A stretch of DNA of 64,000 nucleotides, taken from contig NC_014623.1 in the NCBI RefSeq assembly GCF_000165485.1, forward strand, positions 949,501-1,013,500. The letters run 5' to 3'. This document shows, one piece after another, positions 44,311 to 64,000 of the stretch. The notes beneath the pieces are model-generated. The model was not told the origin of the DNA. It was given only the letters and a program-made list of their open reading frames with translations, and did not search any database. Numbering within the stretch: the stretch's first letter is position 1; each line of letters starts with the position of its first letter. The stretch is from Stigmatella aurantiaca DW4/3-1 (GTDB lineage Bacteria; Myxococcota; Myxococcia; Myxococcales; Myxococcaceae). Both the position numbers and the translations under genes were made by a program.

Positions 44311-44925
44311 TCAGGACTTGAAACGGGGCAGTGACATGGGAAGGGGCTGGGGCTCTGGCTCTGGAATGGGCTCTGGAGCCGGTTCTGTATCAGGGATGGG
44401 CAAGGGGTCGACGACGTCGACCGCCATGACCGCATCCACTTGGTAGGCGGCCGCCAACCCTCCCTTCAGTCGCACGTACCGGTAGGGTGTCGTCAATCCC
44501 TTGTATTTGACCACCGTGACTTCATTGCCGCCCCGGATCTTGGCGAGCTGCAACAAGCTCTTGGTGATGACCGTTCCGTCCGCCCGCAGAAACTCCACCT
44601 GCGTCACGAGTCCGATGGAGACACCGCTGTAATAGACCCTCAGGTCGCCCGTGCCCTCTTCCCCCTCGCCCATGTCGAGGAGCAGCGAGGCCCCCAGCAC
44701 GCCCAGGACGGTGGCCGAGTTCAAATCCGGAGCGCCGAGGGCACTCTCGGCATTGATCACATGGACATTCTCTTCGAGCGAGGTGGCATTGGCATACAGC
44801 CTGCTGGGAGGAGGTTCCTCTTCCACATCCAGGGAATGTCCTGGCGCCAGAGCGCTGGCATACCCCGTCAGCACCAGCAGCATGCCCAGCAGACGATACG
44901 CGACGAAACCTCGGTTTCCGCTCAT
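44311..44925 (-). CDS. secreted protein of unknown function with Pro/Glu-rich tail
   Basis: The 204-residue protein has an N-terminal hydrophobic signal (VAYRLLGMLLVLTGYASALA). A single beta-rich domain (about 45-165) contains ESALGAPDLNSATVLGVLGASLLLDMG and GTGDLRVYY. This is the GAPDxxxATL...LxLDxG...GxDLxVYE layout of secreted carbohydrate- or matrix-binding beta-sandwich domains. The C-terminal 35 residues are alternating Pro/Glu, a spacer of the kind used to cross or approach the cell wall. Function is unknown. Confidence 0.65.
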   Translation of the reverse strand: MSGNRGFVAYRLLGMLLVLTGYASALAPGHSLDVEEEPPPSRLYANATSLEENVHVINAESALGAPDLNSATVLGVLGASLLLDMGEGEEGTGDLRVYYSGVSIGLVTQVEFLRADGTVITKSLLQLAKIRGGNEVTVVKYKGLTTPYRYVRLKGGLAAAYQVDAVMAVDVVDPLPIPDTEPAPEPIPEPEPQPLPMSLPRFKS

Positions 44926-45044
44926 CCCGTGCTCCCCCTGTCCGGAGAATTTCTATTCTCGGCGTCTCAATCAAATACAAACCTGAATGGCGCCAAGGCA
45001 GGGGAATCAACAGTTGTTGCAGTCCAGTGGGACGGAAGGGCGGC

Positions 45045-45992
45045 TCAGATGCGCCTCAAGACACAGCTCCGTCCCCCCGTCCGCAGGTTGATTGCAGGCA
45101 GCCGTGAGAGCGGTACCTCGAAGCCCGCGGCCTTGGCCTCCTCGCGCGAGAAGGGGATGGGGAACATGACGTTCTCCAGCACCACGAAGCCCCCGGGGGC
45201 TGTCAGCTCGTGAAAGCGCCGCAGGACGGCAGGCGAGTTGTTCTTCGCGTCGGAGTCCGGCTCGCCGCGGGCGCACGAGCTCGACTCGAAGACCGCGGTC
45301 GCGACGATGAGCTCGAAAGGTCCGGGCAGGGCGGTGTGCAGAAAGTCGCCCTGGATGAGCCGGGGGTGTTCGATTTGTGGCCCCAGGTCGATCCCCAAGG
45401 CATCCGCGCCCAGCTTGATCAACTCCAGAAGAAGACCGCCTTCCTGGGGGCCCACTTCGAGGATCTTGCGTCCCTGAAGAGGGCCCAGGAGGGCTTCCGC
45501 CCGGGTGAGTGCCTGGACCTGAAGGATGTGAAGGGAGCCGCCGAGCCGGGCTTTCATGGCAGGCAGCCGCGAGAGCAAGGAGGCGGCTTCCTCGGCGATG
45601 GCGTCCAGCTCGGTCACCAGCGCGCGTGCCGCCTGGACCCCGCCCGATTGAAGCGCCCGGAGGTGGGTCTCGGCCCAGCCGCTGTCGATGAGCGCCTGCG
45701 GGAGGGGCTGGTGAAAGCGGACGTCTTCCGGGAAGACGGCCGTGTACTCCTGAAGGTGGAGGGGGAGCCACTTCGACCACTTGGGATCCGCGTGGTGCGC
45801 TGTGAGCTGGGTCCGTGCCGCGGCGCTGCCCGCCTCGTGGACCGCGAGCTCCGTCAAGGCACTGGCCGGGTTCGGCGCGGCGAGCAGGGTTTCCAGCAGG
45901 GCATCACGCGCTGCCTCCTGTCCCGCGGCGAGGTCCCGGAGAAGCTTCCAAAGCTTGGGGTTCTGCTCCAGAGGTTCGGCTGTGCCCGTCAT
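45045..45992 (-). CDS. SAM-dependent methyltransferase, last gene of the PKS/NRPS operon
   Basis: The 315-residue protein has a helical N-terminal extension of about 165 residues, then a class I methyltransferase core. ILEVGPQEGGLLLELIKLGADALGIDLGPQ contains motif I (ExGxxxG) and the acidic end of strand 2. LIQGDFLHTALPGPFELIVAT holds the QGD and motif II regions, and FHELTAPGGFVVLENVMFP is motif III. It lies 63 bases downstream of the giant synthase on the same strand, so it probably methylates the product (O- or N-methyl). The acceptor atom cannot be read from sequence. Confidence 0.8.
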   Translation of the reverse strand: MTGTAEPLEQNPKLWKLLRDLAAGQEAARDALLETLLAAPNPASALTELAVHEAGSAAARTQLTAHHADPKWSKWLPLHLQEYTAVFPEDVRFHQPLPQALIDSGWAETHLRALQSGGVQAARALVTELDAIAEEAASLLSRLPAMKARLGGSLHILQVQALTRAEALLGPLQGRKILEVGPQEGGLLLELIKLGADALGIDLGPQIEHPRLIQGDFLHTALPGPFELIVATAVFESSSCARGEPDSDAKNNSPAVLRRFHELTAPGGFVVLENVMFPIPFSREEAKAAGFEVPLSRLPAINLRTGGRSCVLRRI

Positions 45993-46055
45993 GGTTTCTC
46001 CCGCACACCGCGATCGGCCGTGAGTGTGTCAGCAGCCACCCTCCTAGGGCCAGTT

Positions 46056-56357
<10,302 letters not shown>

Positions 56358-56383
56358 CTTGTCTCGTCTCTGAGGCAGAGCGT

Positions 56384-57604
56384 TCAGGGATTGAGGAGAA
56401 CGGGGAGCGTCTGCGGCCCCCGGAAGATGATCTCCTTCTGCCAGTCGATCGTCCCGGGCACGAGTTCCATTTTGGGAAACTCCCGGGCGAGCGTGCTGAT
56501 GGCGAGCTGCCCCTCGATGAGGGCCAGCGCGGCCCCGAGGCAGTAGTGGATGCCTCCGGAGAAGGCGAGGTGGCGGTTCTCCTTGCGGGTGATGTCGAAC
56601 TTGTCCGGATCCGGGAACTGAGAGGGATCCCGGTTCGCCGAGCCCAGCGAAAAGTAGATCAGATCGCCTGCCGGAATGGTCTTCCCGTGGAGGGTGAAGT
56701 CCTTCTTGGGCACCCGCGTGTTGAGCTGCACCGGACTGTCGTAGCGGAGAATCTCATCGATGGCGCCGCGGATGAGCGCTGGATCCTGCTTCAACCGCTC
56801 GAACTCGTCCCGGTGGCGCAGCAGCGCGAGCACGCCGTTGCTGATGAGGTTCACCGTCGTCTTCTCGCCCGCGATGAACAGCAGCATGCAGACCGAGAGC
56901 ATCTCGTCCTCGGTGAGCTTGTCGCCCTGGTCGGTGACGGCGATGAGGCTGCTGATGAGGTCGTTCTGCGGATTGCGCCGGCGTTCCGCGAAGAGCTGCC
57001 GGAAGTACTCCAGGAACTCCTGGGCCACGCGGTTCATCTCCGCGTACTGCTCGAGTGACCGGAGTGGATCGAGGACGCGGGACAAACCATCGGCCCAGCG
57101 CGTGACGGAGGCGTGCGCCTCCTCTGGCACCCCGAGCATGCTCGCGATCATGGTGACCGCCAGCGGGCAGGCCAGCTCCCCGACGATCTCCATCTTGCCG
57201 GTGTCCCTCACCCGGGCAATGAGCTGGTCCACCATCTCCTGCACGCGCGGGCGCAGGGCCTCGACGGCGCTGGGGGTGAACGAGCGGTTGACCAGCCCCC
57301 GGAGCCGGGTGTGGTCGGGTGGATCGCACAGCATGAGCCAGCGGCGCATCGCCTGGGCGAGCGTGCGCAGCTCTCCGGTCTTGTTTCTTTCGAGGAACTG
57401 GCTCTTGCGCTCGATGCGCGTCGGGATGTCGAAGACGCCGAAGGTGTTGTCCCGCAGGAGCACCTTGACGTCCGCATAGCGGGTGATGACCCACGCGCCC
57501 ATGACGGTCCGGTGAACCGGCTCCTCTTCGCGAAGGCGCGTGTAGACCGGATAGGGGTCCGCGTGGAACGCGGGATCGAACAGGTTGAGTTTGACGGGAT
57601 TCAA
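56384..57604 (-). CDS. cytochrome P450, tailoring enzyme of the cluster
   Basis: The 406-residue protein has all P450 landmarks: I-helix LLFIAGEKTT, EILR (ExxR), RDPSQFPDPDKFDITR and the heme loop FSGGIHYCLGAALA with Cys355 as iron ligand. HTRLRGLVNRSFTP is the bacterial CYP C-helix motif. It is soluble, of the actinobacterial/myxobacterial class. The start is TTG overlapping the FAAL stop (TTGA), and translation upstream of that point is just the FAAL gene in another frame. It lies between FAAL and the synthase, so it likely hydroxylates the acyl chain or the released product. Confidence 0.92.
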   Translation of the reverse strand: MNPVKLNLFDPAFHADPYPVYTRLREEEPVHRTVMGAWVITRYADVKVLLRDNTFGVFDIPTRIERKSQFLERNKTGELRTLAQAMRRWLMLCDPPDHTRLRGLVNRSFTPSAVEALRPRVQEMVDQLIARVRDTGKMEIVGELACPLAVTMIASMLGVPEEAHASVTRWADGLSRVLDPLRSLEQYAEMNRVAQEFLEYFRQLFAERRRNPQNDLISSLIAVTDQGDKLTEDEMLSVCMLLFIAGEKTTVNLISNGVLALLRHRDEFERLKQDPALIRGAIDEILRYDSPVQLNTRVPKKDFTLHGKTIPAGDLIYFSLGSANRDPSQFPDPDKFDITRKENRHLAFSGGIHYCLGAALALIEGQLAISTLAREFPKMELVPGTIDWQKEIIFRGPQTLPVLLNP

Positions 57605-59649
57605 GGCTTCAGCTCGTTGACGAGGTGCTTGGCCAGAATCTCCGCGCTGGGATGCTCCCAGAACAGGGTGGGCTCGAACTCCCGGCCCAACCAGCCCGCC
57701 AGTTCGCCCGTGAGGCTCACGGCGACCGCGGAGTCCAGGCCATAGCGCTCGAAGGGATCCTTGATATCGATTTCCTCTGCCTTGATGCCCAGGTACTGGG
57801 CCATGCGGCCGAGGAGCCAGTTCTGGATGTCCTCTTCGGTTCGCCCGGCCGGGGCCGCCGCCCACGCGGGGTTCGCCAAGGTGTCTTCTTGAAGGCTCTC
57901 CACCCACTCGCCCACGGTGTTCAGGCTCTTGTCGAGGAAGCCCTTGCGGCAGGCATGGCGTTGGATTTTCCCGCTGGAGGTCTTCGGGATGCTGCTCGTC
58001 TTGATGAGCACCACCGCGTGCACGTGCAGCTCATGGGATTCCGAGACGGCTTGCCGGATGCTCCCCACCACGTCGTCGACGTCGAGGTTGCGCAGGTAGC
58101 TGCGCTCCACCTCCTGGACGATGACGAGGCGCTCCTCGTCCTCCACCGTGACGGAGAACGCGGCGCCGCCGCTCGCCTTCAACGCCGGGTGGCACTCCTC
58201 CACCGTCTGCTCGATGTCCTGAGGGTAGTGGTTGCGCCCGCGGATGATGATGATGTCCTTCAGGCGGCCGGTGATGACGAGGTCCTCCCCGCGGAAGAAC
58301 CCAAGGTCCCCCGTGCGCAGGAAAGGCCCTTCGCCCGTGTCTTGGAGGTAGGCGCGGAACGTCTCTTCTGTCTGGGCGGGCCGGTTCCAGTACCCCTGGG
58401 CCACGCTGGCGCTGGAGACCCAGATCTCTCCGACCTGGTCCTCCGCGCAGACCGTCCGGTTCGTGGGCTCCACGATGCGGACCTTTTCGAGCCCGCTGCG
58501 GCCGGAATACACGAGGGCGTGGGTTCCATCCCCGCCGGGACCGGTCGAGCCGCCATCCACTTCGACGATGCGGCCTTGTTCCAGCGCGGCCGCCTGGACG
58601 TTGCAGATGAAGGGCCTCTTCTTGGGGACGCCTCCCGAGACGACCAGCGTGGTCTCCGCCATGCCGTAGCAGGGGTAGAGCGCCGAGGACTTCAGGCCAT
58701 AGTCCTTGAAGGTCTCCATGAAGCGAAGGACGGTGCTGGCGCGGATGGGCTCGGCGCCGTTGAAGGCCACCTCCCAACTGCTGAGATCCAGCCCCATGCG
58801 CTGCTCGGGAGACACCTTGCGGGCGCACAAGTCATAGGCGAAGTTGGGCCCGCCGCTCGTCGTTGCCCGGTAGCGGGAAATCGCATGCAGCCACCGCGCT
58901 GGCTTCTGGATGAACGCTGCGGGAGGCATCAGGACGGACTTGATGCCCAGGTAGAGCGGCTGCAACACATTGCCGATGAGCCCCATGTCGTGAAACAGCG
59001 GCAGCCAGCCGGCGAAGACCGTCCGCTCGCTGTGACCGAAGGTCTGCTGAATCATCCGCTCGTTGTGCAACACGTTCCCGTGGGAAACCATCACGCCCTT
59101 GGGGGTGCCGGTCGAGCCCGAGGTGTATTGGAGGAACGCCAGCGTCTCGCCGTTGACGTCCGGCTCCTTCCACGTGTCTCGCGCCTCCACGGGGATGTTG
59201 TCGGTCGAGAGCCATTGCATCTTGCCCAGCTCGGGCACGCGCTCGAACTGGACTTCCAGGTTGGACAGCAGGGGGGTCGTGGTGAGCACCCACGCCGCGC
59301 CCGCGTCCTCGATGACGGTCTTCAGCCGGCGGAGGTTCTGATTGGTCCGGGGCGGATAGGCGGGAACAGCCACCACGCGGGCATAGACACAGCCCAGAAA
59401 CGCGACGATGAACTCCAACCCTGGCGGATACAGCAGCAGCGCCCGTTGATTCGCGGCTCCCAGCGCTTGCAGCCGGGCCGCGACCGCTCGCACGCGTTGC
59501 TCGAGCTGGCCGAACGTCAGCGTTTGGGATTCGTTCTCCCCATCGTCCATGAAGATGAATGCCGTCCTGTCGGGATGACGGGCGGCGCGCTCCCGCAGCA
59601 ACGCGATGAGCGTGGGGAACTCAGCGGCTTCAATCGATTGGGCAGACAT
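57601..59649 (-). CDS. fatty acyl-AMP ligase with C-terminal ACP (starter loading)
   Basis: The 682-residue protein has the FAAL adenylation fold. YTSGSTGTPKGVMVSHGN is the P-loop, GWLPLFHDMGLIGNVLQPLYLG is the FAAL/FadD32 signature, YGMAETTLVVSGG the A5 region, and GRLKDIIIIRGRNHYPQDIEQTVE the hinge. KIQRHACRKGF follows at the end. A carrier domain (about 605-680) has Ser640 in YGLDS. FAALs activate free fatty acids as adenylates and load them directly on ACP without CoA. It is the first gene of the minus-strand biosynthetic operon, preceded by a candidate promoter with an inverted repeat at 59791-59826. Confidence 0.93.
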   Translation of the reverse strand: MSAQSIEAAEFPTLIALLRERAARHPDRTAFIFMDDGENESQTLTFGQLEQRVRAVAARLQALGAANQRALLLYPPGLEFIVAFLGCVYARVVAVPAYPPRTNQNLRRLKTVIEDAGAAWVLTTTPLLSNLEVQFERVPELGKMQWLSTDNIPVEARDTWKEPDVNGETLAFLQYTSGSTGTPKGVMVSHGNVLHNERMIQQTFGHSERTVFAGWLPLFHDMGLIGNVLQPLYLGIKSVLMPPAAFIQKPARWLHAISRYRATTSGGPNFAYDLCARKVSPEQRMGLDLSSWEVAFNGAEPIRASTVLRFMETFKDYGLKSSALYPCYGMAETTLVVSGGVPKKRPFICNVQAAALEQGRIVEVDGGSTGPGGDGTHALVYSGRSGLEKVRIVEPTNRTVCAEDQVGEIWVSSASVAQGYWNRPAQTEETFRAYLQDTGEGPFLRTGDLGFFRGEDLVITGRLKDIIIIRGRNHYPQDIEQTVEECHPALKASGGAAFSVTVEDEERLVIVQEVERSYLRNLDVDDVVGSIRQAVSESHELHVHAVVLIKTSSIPKTSSGKIQRHACRKGFLDKSLNTVGEWVESLQEDTLANPAWAAAPAGRTEEDIQNWLLGRMAQYLGIKAEEIDIKDPFERYGLDSAVAVSLTGELAGWLGREFEPTLFWEHPSAEILAKHLVNELKP

Positions 59650-59790
59650 GGCTACACACTCTCGCGAAACAGGTGAGCTTTGCCTACATACGCTTGGCGA
59701 TGACGAGGACACGGACGAGGCAGGGGCCACTGCCAAGGACAGCTCGGGTGCCCCTTCACCCTTCCCGTATGAACGGCTTTGTTGAATCGC

Positions 59791-59826
59791 AGCATACAAA
59801 CCCAACTGCTCACTGACAACCAGTGA
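59791..59826 (-). promoter_or_regulatory. candidate sigma70-type promoter and operator of the PKS/NRPS operon
   Basis: On the minus strand TTGTCA (59819-59814) and TATGCT (59796-59791) are separated by 17 bases. These are good matches to -35 and -10 elements. The -35 lies inside a perfect inverted repeat TCACTG-N5-CAGTGA (59810-59826). The start codon of the FAAL gene is about 140 bases downstream. This placement is typical of repressor operators, but no regulator gene is adjacent. Confidence 0.45.
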
Positions 59827-59891
59827 ACTGTGGATTTACATGATGTCGCGAAGCGGCTTGCCGGCGAGAGGGCGGCGGTGGAGGGCGCGGC

Positions 59892-60683
59892 TCAGCGGGA
59901 GCGGGCCATCAGCGACGCGGGGACGTTCGTCGCCGTGAGTCCTCCGTCCACCGCGAGGTCCTGTCCGGTAAGAAAGGACGCCTTGTCACTGAGGAGGAAT
60001 GCGACGAGCCCGGCGACTTCCTGGGGCGTTCCCACGCGGTTCATGGGTTGGAACGAGGAGGCGAAGGCGCGGCCCATGCGATCATGCAGCCGCCAGCCCG
60101 CGGTGGCCATCTCGGACTCGACGATGCCTGGGCTCACCGTGTTGGCGCGGATGTTTTTCTGCGCATACTCCACGGCCACCCCGCGTGTGAGCGCGGCGAG
60201 CCCCGCCTTGGACGCGCTGTAGGCGGAGAGTCCCGGCATGGCGCGCACCGCGCTGACGGAGGCGCAGTTGACGATGGCGCCCCCGCCTCCGGCGAGCATG
60301 GCCTTGAGCTGGTATTTCATGCACCAGAAGGCGCTGCGCACGTTGGTGGCCATGACGGTGTCGTACTCGTCGTTGGTCATCTCGATGAACGGCTTCGAGA
60401 GGCTGGTGCCCGCGTTGTTGAAGGCGCCATCCAACCGCCCGTAGGTGGTGAGGGCGGCCTGGACCATCGCCTCGACATCGCGCTCGGAGAGGACATCGGC
60501 GGTGACCCAGGTGGCTTGGCCTCCCTGGGCCTGAATGAGGGCGATGAGCTCCCGGCCTTTGTCCTCGCGCCGCGCGCACGCGACAACCTTGGCCCCCTCG
60601 GCGGCCAGGGTGAGGGCGGTGGCCCAACCGATGCCCGAGCTCGCGCCCGTCACGAGGGCGACTTTGTCCTTCAGGATGCCCAT
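59892..60683 (-). CDS. SDR-family oxidoreductase (glucose 1-dehydrogenase-like)
   Basis: The 263-residue protein shows TGASSGIG (cofactor loop, about 12-19), ACARREDKG (Arg pair after strand 2, suggesting NADP), NNAGTS, the catalytic Ser in CASVSA, YSASK and SPGIVESEM. The C-terminus [15 protein letters not shown] is typical of classical SDRs. ATG at 60683 begins [13 protein letters not shown], the family's usual start. It lies upstream of the biosynthetic operon on the same strand but before that operon's own promoter. Membership in the cluster is possible, not shown. Confidence 0.88.
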   Translation of the reverse strand: MGILKDKVALVTGASSGIGWATALTLAAEGAKVVACARREDKGRELIALIQAQGGQATWVTADVLSERDVEAMVQAALTTYGRLDGAFNNAGTSLSKPFIEMTNDEYDTVMATNVRSAFWCMKYQLKAMLAGGGGAIVNCASVSAVRAMPGLSAYSASKAGLAALTRGVAVEYAQKNIRANTVSPGIVESEMATAGWRLHDRMGRAFASSFQPMNRVGTPQEVAGLVAFLLSDKASFLTGQDLAVDGGLTATNVPASLMARSR

Positions 60684-60753
60684 GTCACTGCTCCTGCGGC
60701 GGGAAGAGAGGGCCCGCCCCAGGGGCAGGGGCGGGCGCAGGGCATTGAACCCG

Positions 60754-62850
60754 CTACTTCGCGCCCGGGGAAGGGGGCGTGCTGGGGGCGCCACCGTCCA
60801 GGAAGGCGCGGTAGGCCTCGAAGCTGTACGGACGGCCGAGGAAGTTCTTCACGAGCTCGGCGGCAGGCTGGGCCCCTCCGGGCTCCAGCACCGTGCGGCG
60901 GTACTTCAGCGCGGTGTCCGCGTTCAGGTAGCCGCTCTTCTGGAACTCGGCCTCCAGGTCCTTCGCGATGACCGAGGACCAGAGGTAGGTGTAGTACGCG
61001 GCCGAGTAGCCATCCAGGTGGCCGAAGGCGAGCTCGAAGTGGGTGCCGTCCCGGTACTCGTGCCGGAAGGGGCTTAGCTGCTTCTGGAGTTCCGCCATCA
61101 CCGCCGTGGTGTCGAAGCCCGGCGCGCGCGAGTAGTACTGAAGGCTCACGGCGGACAGGAAGAGCTGGCGCCGGGCCCACAGCCCCTGGCCGAACTCCTT
61201 CGAGGCCCGCAGCTTCTCCACCAGCTCCGCCGGAATCGGCTCGTTCGTCTGGAAGTGCCGGGCGAACTCCTTCATCACCTCGGGCTGCTTGGCCCACTGC
61301 TGGAGCAGCATGGAGGGGGTCTCCACGAAGTCCCACTCCGTCTTGATGCCGCTGATGCCGCTCCACCGCTGGTGGCCCGAGAAGATGGCGTGCAGCAGGT
61401 GCCCGAACTCGTGGAAGAACGTCTCGACTTCATCGTGCGTCATCAGCTCGCCGGGGCGCGCGAAGTTGCACACCAGCACGCCCTCCGGGAGGCGCTTGCC
61501 GGACTGGCCCGTCACCAGATCGAACTGCGCCGCGTGCTTGTACTTGTCATTCCGCGGGTGCATGTCGAGGTAGATGCGGCCCAGGGACTGGCCGCCCTCC
61601 ACCACGTCATAAGCCTCCACCTCGGGGTGCCATACCGGGGTGTCCTTCACGGGTTGAAAGGTGATGCCCCAGAGGTGGGAGGTGATGCCCATCACCCCCT
61701 CTTTCATGCGCGCATACTCGAGGTAGGGGCGCACCGCCTGGGAGTCGAACCCGAAGCGCTCCGCCCGCAGCCGGTCCTCGTAGTAGTCCTGCTCCCACGG
61801 CTCCACGGTGGTGGCGCCCTTCACATCCTTCTTCTTCCGCTCCAGCAGCTCCGCCATCTCCCGCTGGGCCCGGGCCCGCGTCACGCCCTCGAGCTGCTCG
61901 ATGAAGCTGGCCGCCACCTGGGGCGTGCGCGTCATCCGGGTCTCGGTGTTGTAGGCCGCCCAGCTCGCATAGCCCAGGAGCGTCGCCAGCTCGTGCCGCT
62001 TGGCGATGAGCTGCGACAGGACGGGCTGGTTCTGGGGGAAGGCGCGCTGCCGGTAGGTGCGCCACAGCTTCTCGCGCGTCTTGGCGTTCTTCGCGTACGT
62101 CATCAGCGGGAAGTAGTCCGGGTAGTTGGTCGTGATGACCACCTTGCCGTCCTTGCCCGGCGCGTGCGCCCGGAGATAGTCCTCCGGCAGCCCCTCCAGC
62201 TCCTTGGGCGTGAACGCGACGGTGCGCACGTCCTCGGCGATGTTCTTGCCGAACTGCTGGCCGAGCTTGAGGATCTCCTCGTTGAGCGCCTTCACCTGGG
62301 CCCGGGTGGCGTCGTCCCGGTCCACGCCCGCGCGGCGGAAGTCGAGCAGCGTGCGCTGCATCCAGTAGCGCGTGGCGTCATCCGCCCGCGAGAGGTCCAC
62401 CGCGGACAGGGCGTCATAAACCCCTCGATCCTGGGAGATCTCCACGTTGGCGGTGTCCACCAACTGCTCGCACGTGCGGGCCGCATCCCGCATGGCCGCG
62501 TCCGGGTGCACTTCGCGGGCGAGGCTGGAGCGGCTGGCGGTGTTGAAGAGCGAGGCCATGGCCTCGTCATACGCGGCGAGCACGGCGGCCCCTTGGGCCT
62601 TCACGTCGAGCGTCTTCAGCGAGGCCACCTGGGCGTGCGCCCGCTCGATGCCGGCGGTGCACGCGGCGGTGAAGGCGGCGGCAGTGCCCGTGAGCAGCTC
62701 CGAGCCGTTCGGGGGGGGCAGGGGCTGCTTCACCGCCTCGGCCGTCTGGGACGAGGCCTCGGGGGCAGGGGGCGCGGCCTCGGGCGCGCGGTGGGTGGAG
62801 CAGCCCGTCATGGCCAGGGCGGCCGAGAGGGCGAAAGTGGCGAGTCTCAA
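60754..62850 (-). CDS. M3-family metallopeptidase (oligoendopeptidase-type), lipoprotein
   Basis: The 698-residue protein has a lipoprotein signal ([10 protein letters not shown], Cys17) followed by a Pro/Ala linker. The peptidase M3 domain carries the zinc site [16 protein letters not shown] (HEFGH near residue 480), and the third ligand Glu lies in [28 protein letters not shown] and the C-terminal helices are also typical of thimet/Dcp-type enzymes. It would degrade short peptides in the periplasm or at the outer membrane, fitting a predator that feeds on protein. It is transcribed in the same direction as the YebC gene 84 bases upstream. Confidence 0.93.
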   Translation of the reverse strand: MRLATFALSAALAMTGCSTHRAPEAAPPAPEASSQTAEAVKQPLPPPNGSELLTGTAAAFTAACTAGIERAHAQVASLKTLDVKAQGAAVLAAYDEAMASLFNTASRSSLAREVHPDAAMRDAARTCEQLVDTANVEISQDRGVYDALSAVDLSRADDATRYWMQRTLLDFRRAGVDRDDATRAQVKALNEEILKLGQQFGKNIAEDVRTVAFTPKELEGLPEDYLRAHAPGKDGKVVITTNYPDYFPLMTYAKNAKTREKLWRTYRQRAFPQNQPVLSQLIAKRHELATLLGYASWAAYNTETRMTRTPQVAASFIEQLEGVTRARAQREMAELLERKKKDVKGATTVEPWEQDYYEDRLRAERFGFDSQAVRPYLEYARMKEGVMGITSHLWGITFQPVKDTPVWHPEVEAYDVVEGGQSLGRIYLDMHPRNDKYKHAAQFDLVTGQSGKRLPEGVLVCNFARPGELMTHDEVETFFHEFGHLLHAIFSGHQRWSGISGIKTEWDFVETPSMLLQQWAKQPEVMKEFARHFQTNEPIPAELVEKLRASKEFGQGLWARRQLFLSAVSLQYYSRAPGFDTTAVMAELQKQLSPFRHEYRDGTHFELAFGHLDGYSAAYYTYLWSSVIAKDLEAEFQKSGYLNADTALKYRRTVLEPGGAQPAAELVKNFLGRPYSFEAYRAFLDGGAPSTPPSPGAK

Positions 62851-62934
62851 GAATGTCCTCCAGGAGGTCTGCGAAACGCGGGACCGTCATGCCACATCCC
62901 GGCCCGCTTGGCCTGCCTGGCGGAGGGCCCGCCG

Positions 62935-63657
62935 TCACGCGAGGTTGTGGAAGACCCGCTGGACGTCCTCGTCCTGCTCGAGCGCGTCCACCACCTTGAG
63001 GACGTCGGTGGCCTTGTCCTCGGGCAGCTCGATGGGGTTCAAGGGGATGTACTCGGACTCGGCGGAGATGAGCTTGAGGCCGCGCTCCTCGATGGCCGTC
63101 TGGAGCTGCCCGAAGTCATTGAAGGCACAGCGGATGATGATCTGCTTCTCGCCCTTCTCGCCAGTGCCCTCGCCCATCTCCTGGAGTCCATGGTCGATGA
63201 GCTCCAACTCGATGGCGTCGAGGTCCAGCCCCTCGGGGGACAGCCGGAAGACGCCCATTCGCTGGAAGAGGTAGGCGACGCTGCCGGTGGTTCCCAGGTT
63301 GCCGCCGCCGTCCTTGAAGTGCATGCGGACGTTGGCCACGGTGCGCACGACGTTGTCGGTCGCGGTCTCGACGAGCACCGCGATGCCGTGGGGCCCATAG
63401 CCTTCGTAGAGGACGACTTCGTAGTCCTTCGTGTCCTCGCCGCTGGCACGCTTGATGGCGGCCTCGACCTTGTCCTTCGGCATGTTGCCGACACGGGCGT
63501 TCTGCAGGGCGCGGCGGAGGGCGGGGTTGTGGTCCGGGCTGGATCCTCCAGCCTTGACGGCGATGACGATGTCCTTGCTGATCCGCGTGAACAGCTTCGC
63601 CATCTTGTTCCAGCGGGCGAACATCGTGGTCTTGCGTGTCTCGAAGATTCGTCCCAT
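62935..63657 (-). CDS. YebC/PmpR-family regulator or translation factor
   Basis: The 240-residue protein matches the family along its length. It starts [30 protein letters not shown], the variant N-terminus of the second YebC subgroup. [18 protein letters not shown] is the family signature and [19 protein letters not shown] the core strand. [17 protein letters not shown] and [17 protein letters not shown] end the protein. Members were described as transcription regulators, and recent work on YebC_II proteins links them to translation of proline stretches. Which applies here cannot be decided. Confidence 0.93.
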   Translation of the reverse strand: MGRIFETRKTTMFARWNKMAKLFTRISKDIVIAVKAGGSSPDHNPALRRALQNARVGNMPKDKVEAAIKRASGEDTKDYEVVLYEGYGPHGIAVLVETATDNVVRTVANVRMHFKDGGGNLGTTGSVAYLFQRMGVFRLSPEGLDLDAIELELIDHGLQEMGEGTGEKGEKQIIIRCAFNDFGQLQTAIEERGLKLISAESEYIPLNPIELPEDKATDVLKVVDALEQDEDVQRVFHNLA

Positions 63658-63814
63658 GACCGGTGCGGGGAAGGGTGTGGTTCTGAAGAATGGTCAGGCC
63701 TGCGCGCGTTCCGCAAGCACCACGGCGAGCCCATACGGCCAATGTCGAAGGATGGATAGCCCCTGGAAATAAAGGGGTTTCGGCTTAAGTTCGCCCCCCA
63801 CTTTGGGAATTCTC

Positions 63815-64000
63815 TTGCGTCATTTTACCTTCCTCGCCGCGCTCGCGGCATGGCTCGGCGTGGGCTCGGCCGCCGTGGCCGCGGACGAAGACCCCTATCT
63901 CTGGCTCGAGGACGTCGAAGGTCCCCGGGCCCTGGACCAGGTGCGTCAGTGGAACGCCTCCACCGCCGCGATTCTCGAGAAGGCGCCAGGCTTCGAGGCG
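63815..64000 (+). CDS. prolyl oligopeptidase-family (S9) serine peptidase, N-terminal fragment
   Basis: A TTG start opens a signal peptide (RHFTFLAALAAWLGVGSAAVAA) followed by DEDPYLWLEDVEGPRALDQV. This is the hallmark N-terminus of S9A prolyl oligopeptidases (DPYxWLE...ALxWV). The frame is open to the window end. The ribosome-binding site is weak (GGGA). It is divergent from the yebC gene. The catalytic part lies outside the window. Confidence 0.8.
   Translation, partial: MRHFTFLAALAAWLGVGSAAVAADEDPYLWLEDVEGPRALDQVRQWNASTAAILEKAPGFEA

Noticed and set aside
57604-57907. Extended P450 start inside the FAAL gene
   Set aside because: The extra residues are Gly/Arg-rich translation of the FAAL-ACP coding region in another frame. 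The P450 family start coincides with the TTG overlapping the FAAL stop.

Overview
The window is GC-rich chromosomal DNA from a delta-proteobacterial predator of the myxobacterial type, most likely suborder Cystobacterineae (Stigmatella, Archangium, Cystobacter or a relative). The evidence is strong G/C preference at third codon positions, frequent TTG/GTG starts, a response regulator with a PilZ domain of the Myxococcus-paralogue type, a membrane Ser/Thr kinase, a CHAT/TPR protein, a MoxR-vWA-beta-propeller locus and a compact PKS/NRPS cluster. The genus is not certain. No rRNA, tRNA, CRISPR array or insertion sequence was found.

Left part (1-26 kb) is mostly core genome. It holds a class IV aminotransferase, an SRPBCC protein, a two-gene operon pairing a surface lipase-like lipoprotein with a FadL channel (lipid scavenging), a patatin phospholipase, a CBS protein with a MobA-like nucleotidyltransferase, an MFS exporter, an OmpA-domain protein and a HAD hydrolase. 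Next comes a minimal ATP synthase operon, atpH / sensor kinase-like gene / atpA. The kinase between the two F1 subunit genes carries Asn where the phosphoacceptor His should be. Divergent from it are an Hsp70 homologue, a REC-REC-PilZ regulator, a beta-propeller lipoprotein and a MATE exporter.

Middle part (26.8-42.3 kb) looks like a signalling or conflict island. A MoxR AAA+ ATPase is followed by three tightly coupled genes: a bpX5-like protein, a degenerate vWA plus beta-propeller protein, and a bpX6-like protein with a C-terminal propeller. Together they form a MoxR-vWA-beta-propeller ternary system. Immediately downstream is a second coupled pair: a helical/vWA protein with an intact MIDAS, which may be TROVE (Ro60)-like, and a protein ending in a Fis-type helix-turn-helix. 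Convergent to these is an exported TPR-CHAT (caspase-like) protein with about ten near-identical 42-residue repeats, preceded by an unknown helical protein. A transmembrane Ser/Thr kinase is divergent from them.

Right part (45-59.8 kb) is a compact biosynthetic operon on the minus strand: FAAL-ACP, P450, one giant KS-AT-ACP-aminotransferase-luciferase-like monooxygenase-C-A-PCP-TE protein, and a methyltransferase. The domain order is that of microginin/puwainaphycin-type starter modules. The AT reads as malonyl-specific and the A-domain code reads DILQLGLIW, the glycine code. The predicted core is a 3-amino-2-hydroxy-acyl-glycine released by a thioesterase whose nucleophile is Cys instead of Ser. 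A promoter-like sequence overlapped by a perfect inverted repeat lies upstream of the operon. The window ends with an SDR, an M3 peptidase lipoprotein, a YebC-family regulator and the start of a prolyl oligopeptidase gene.
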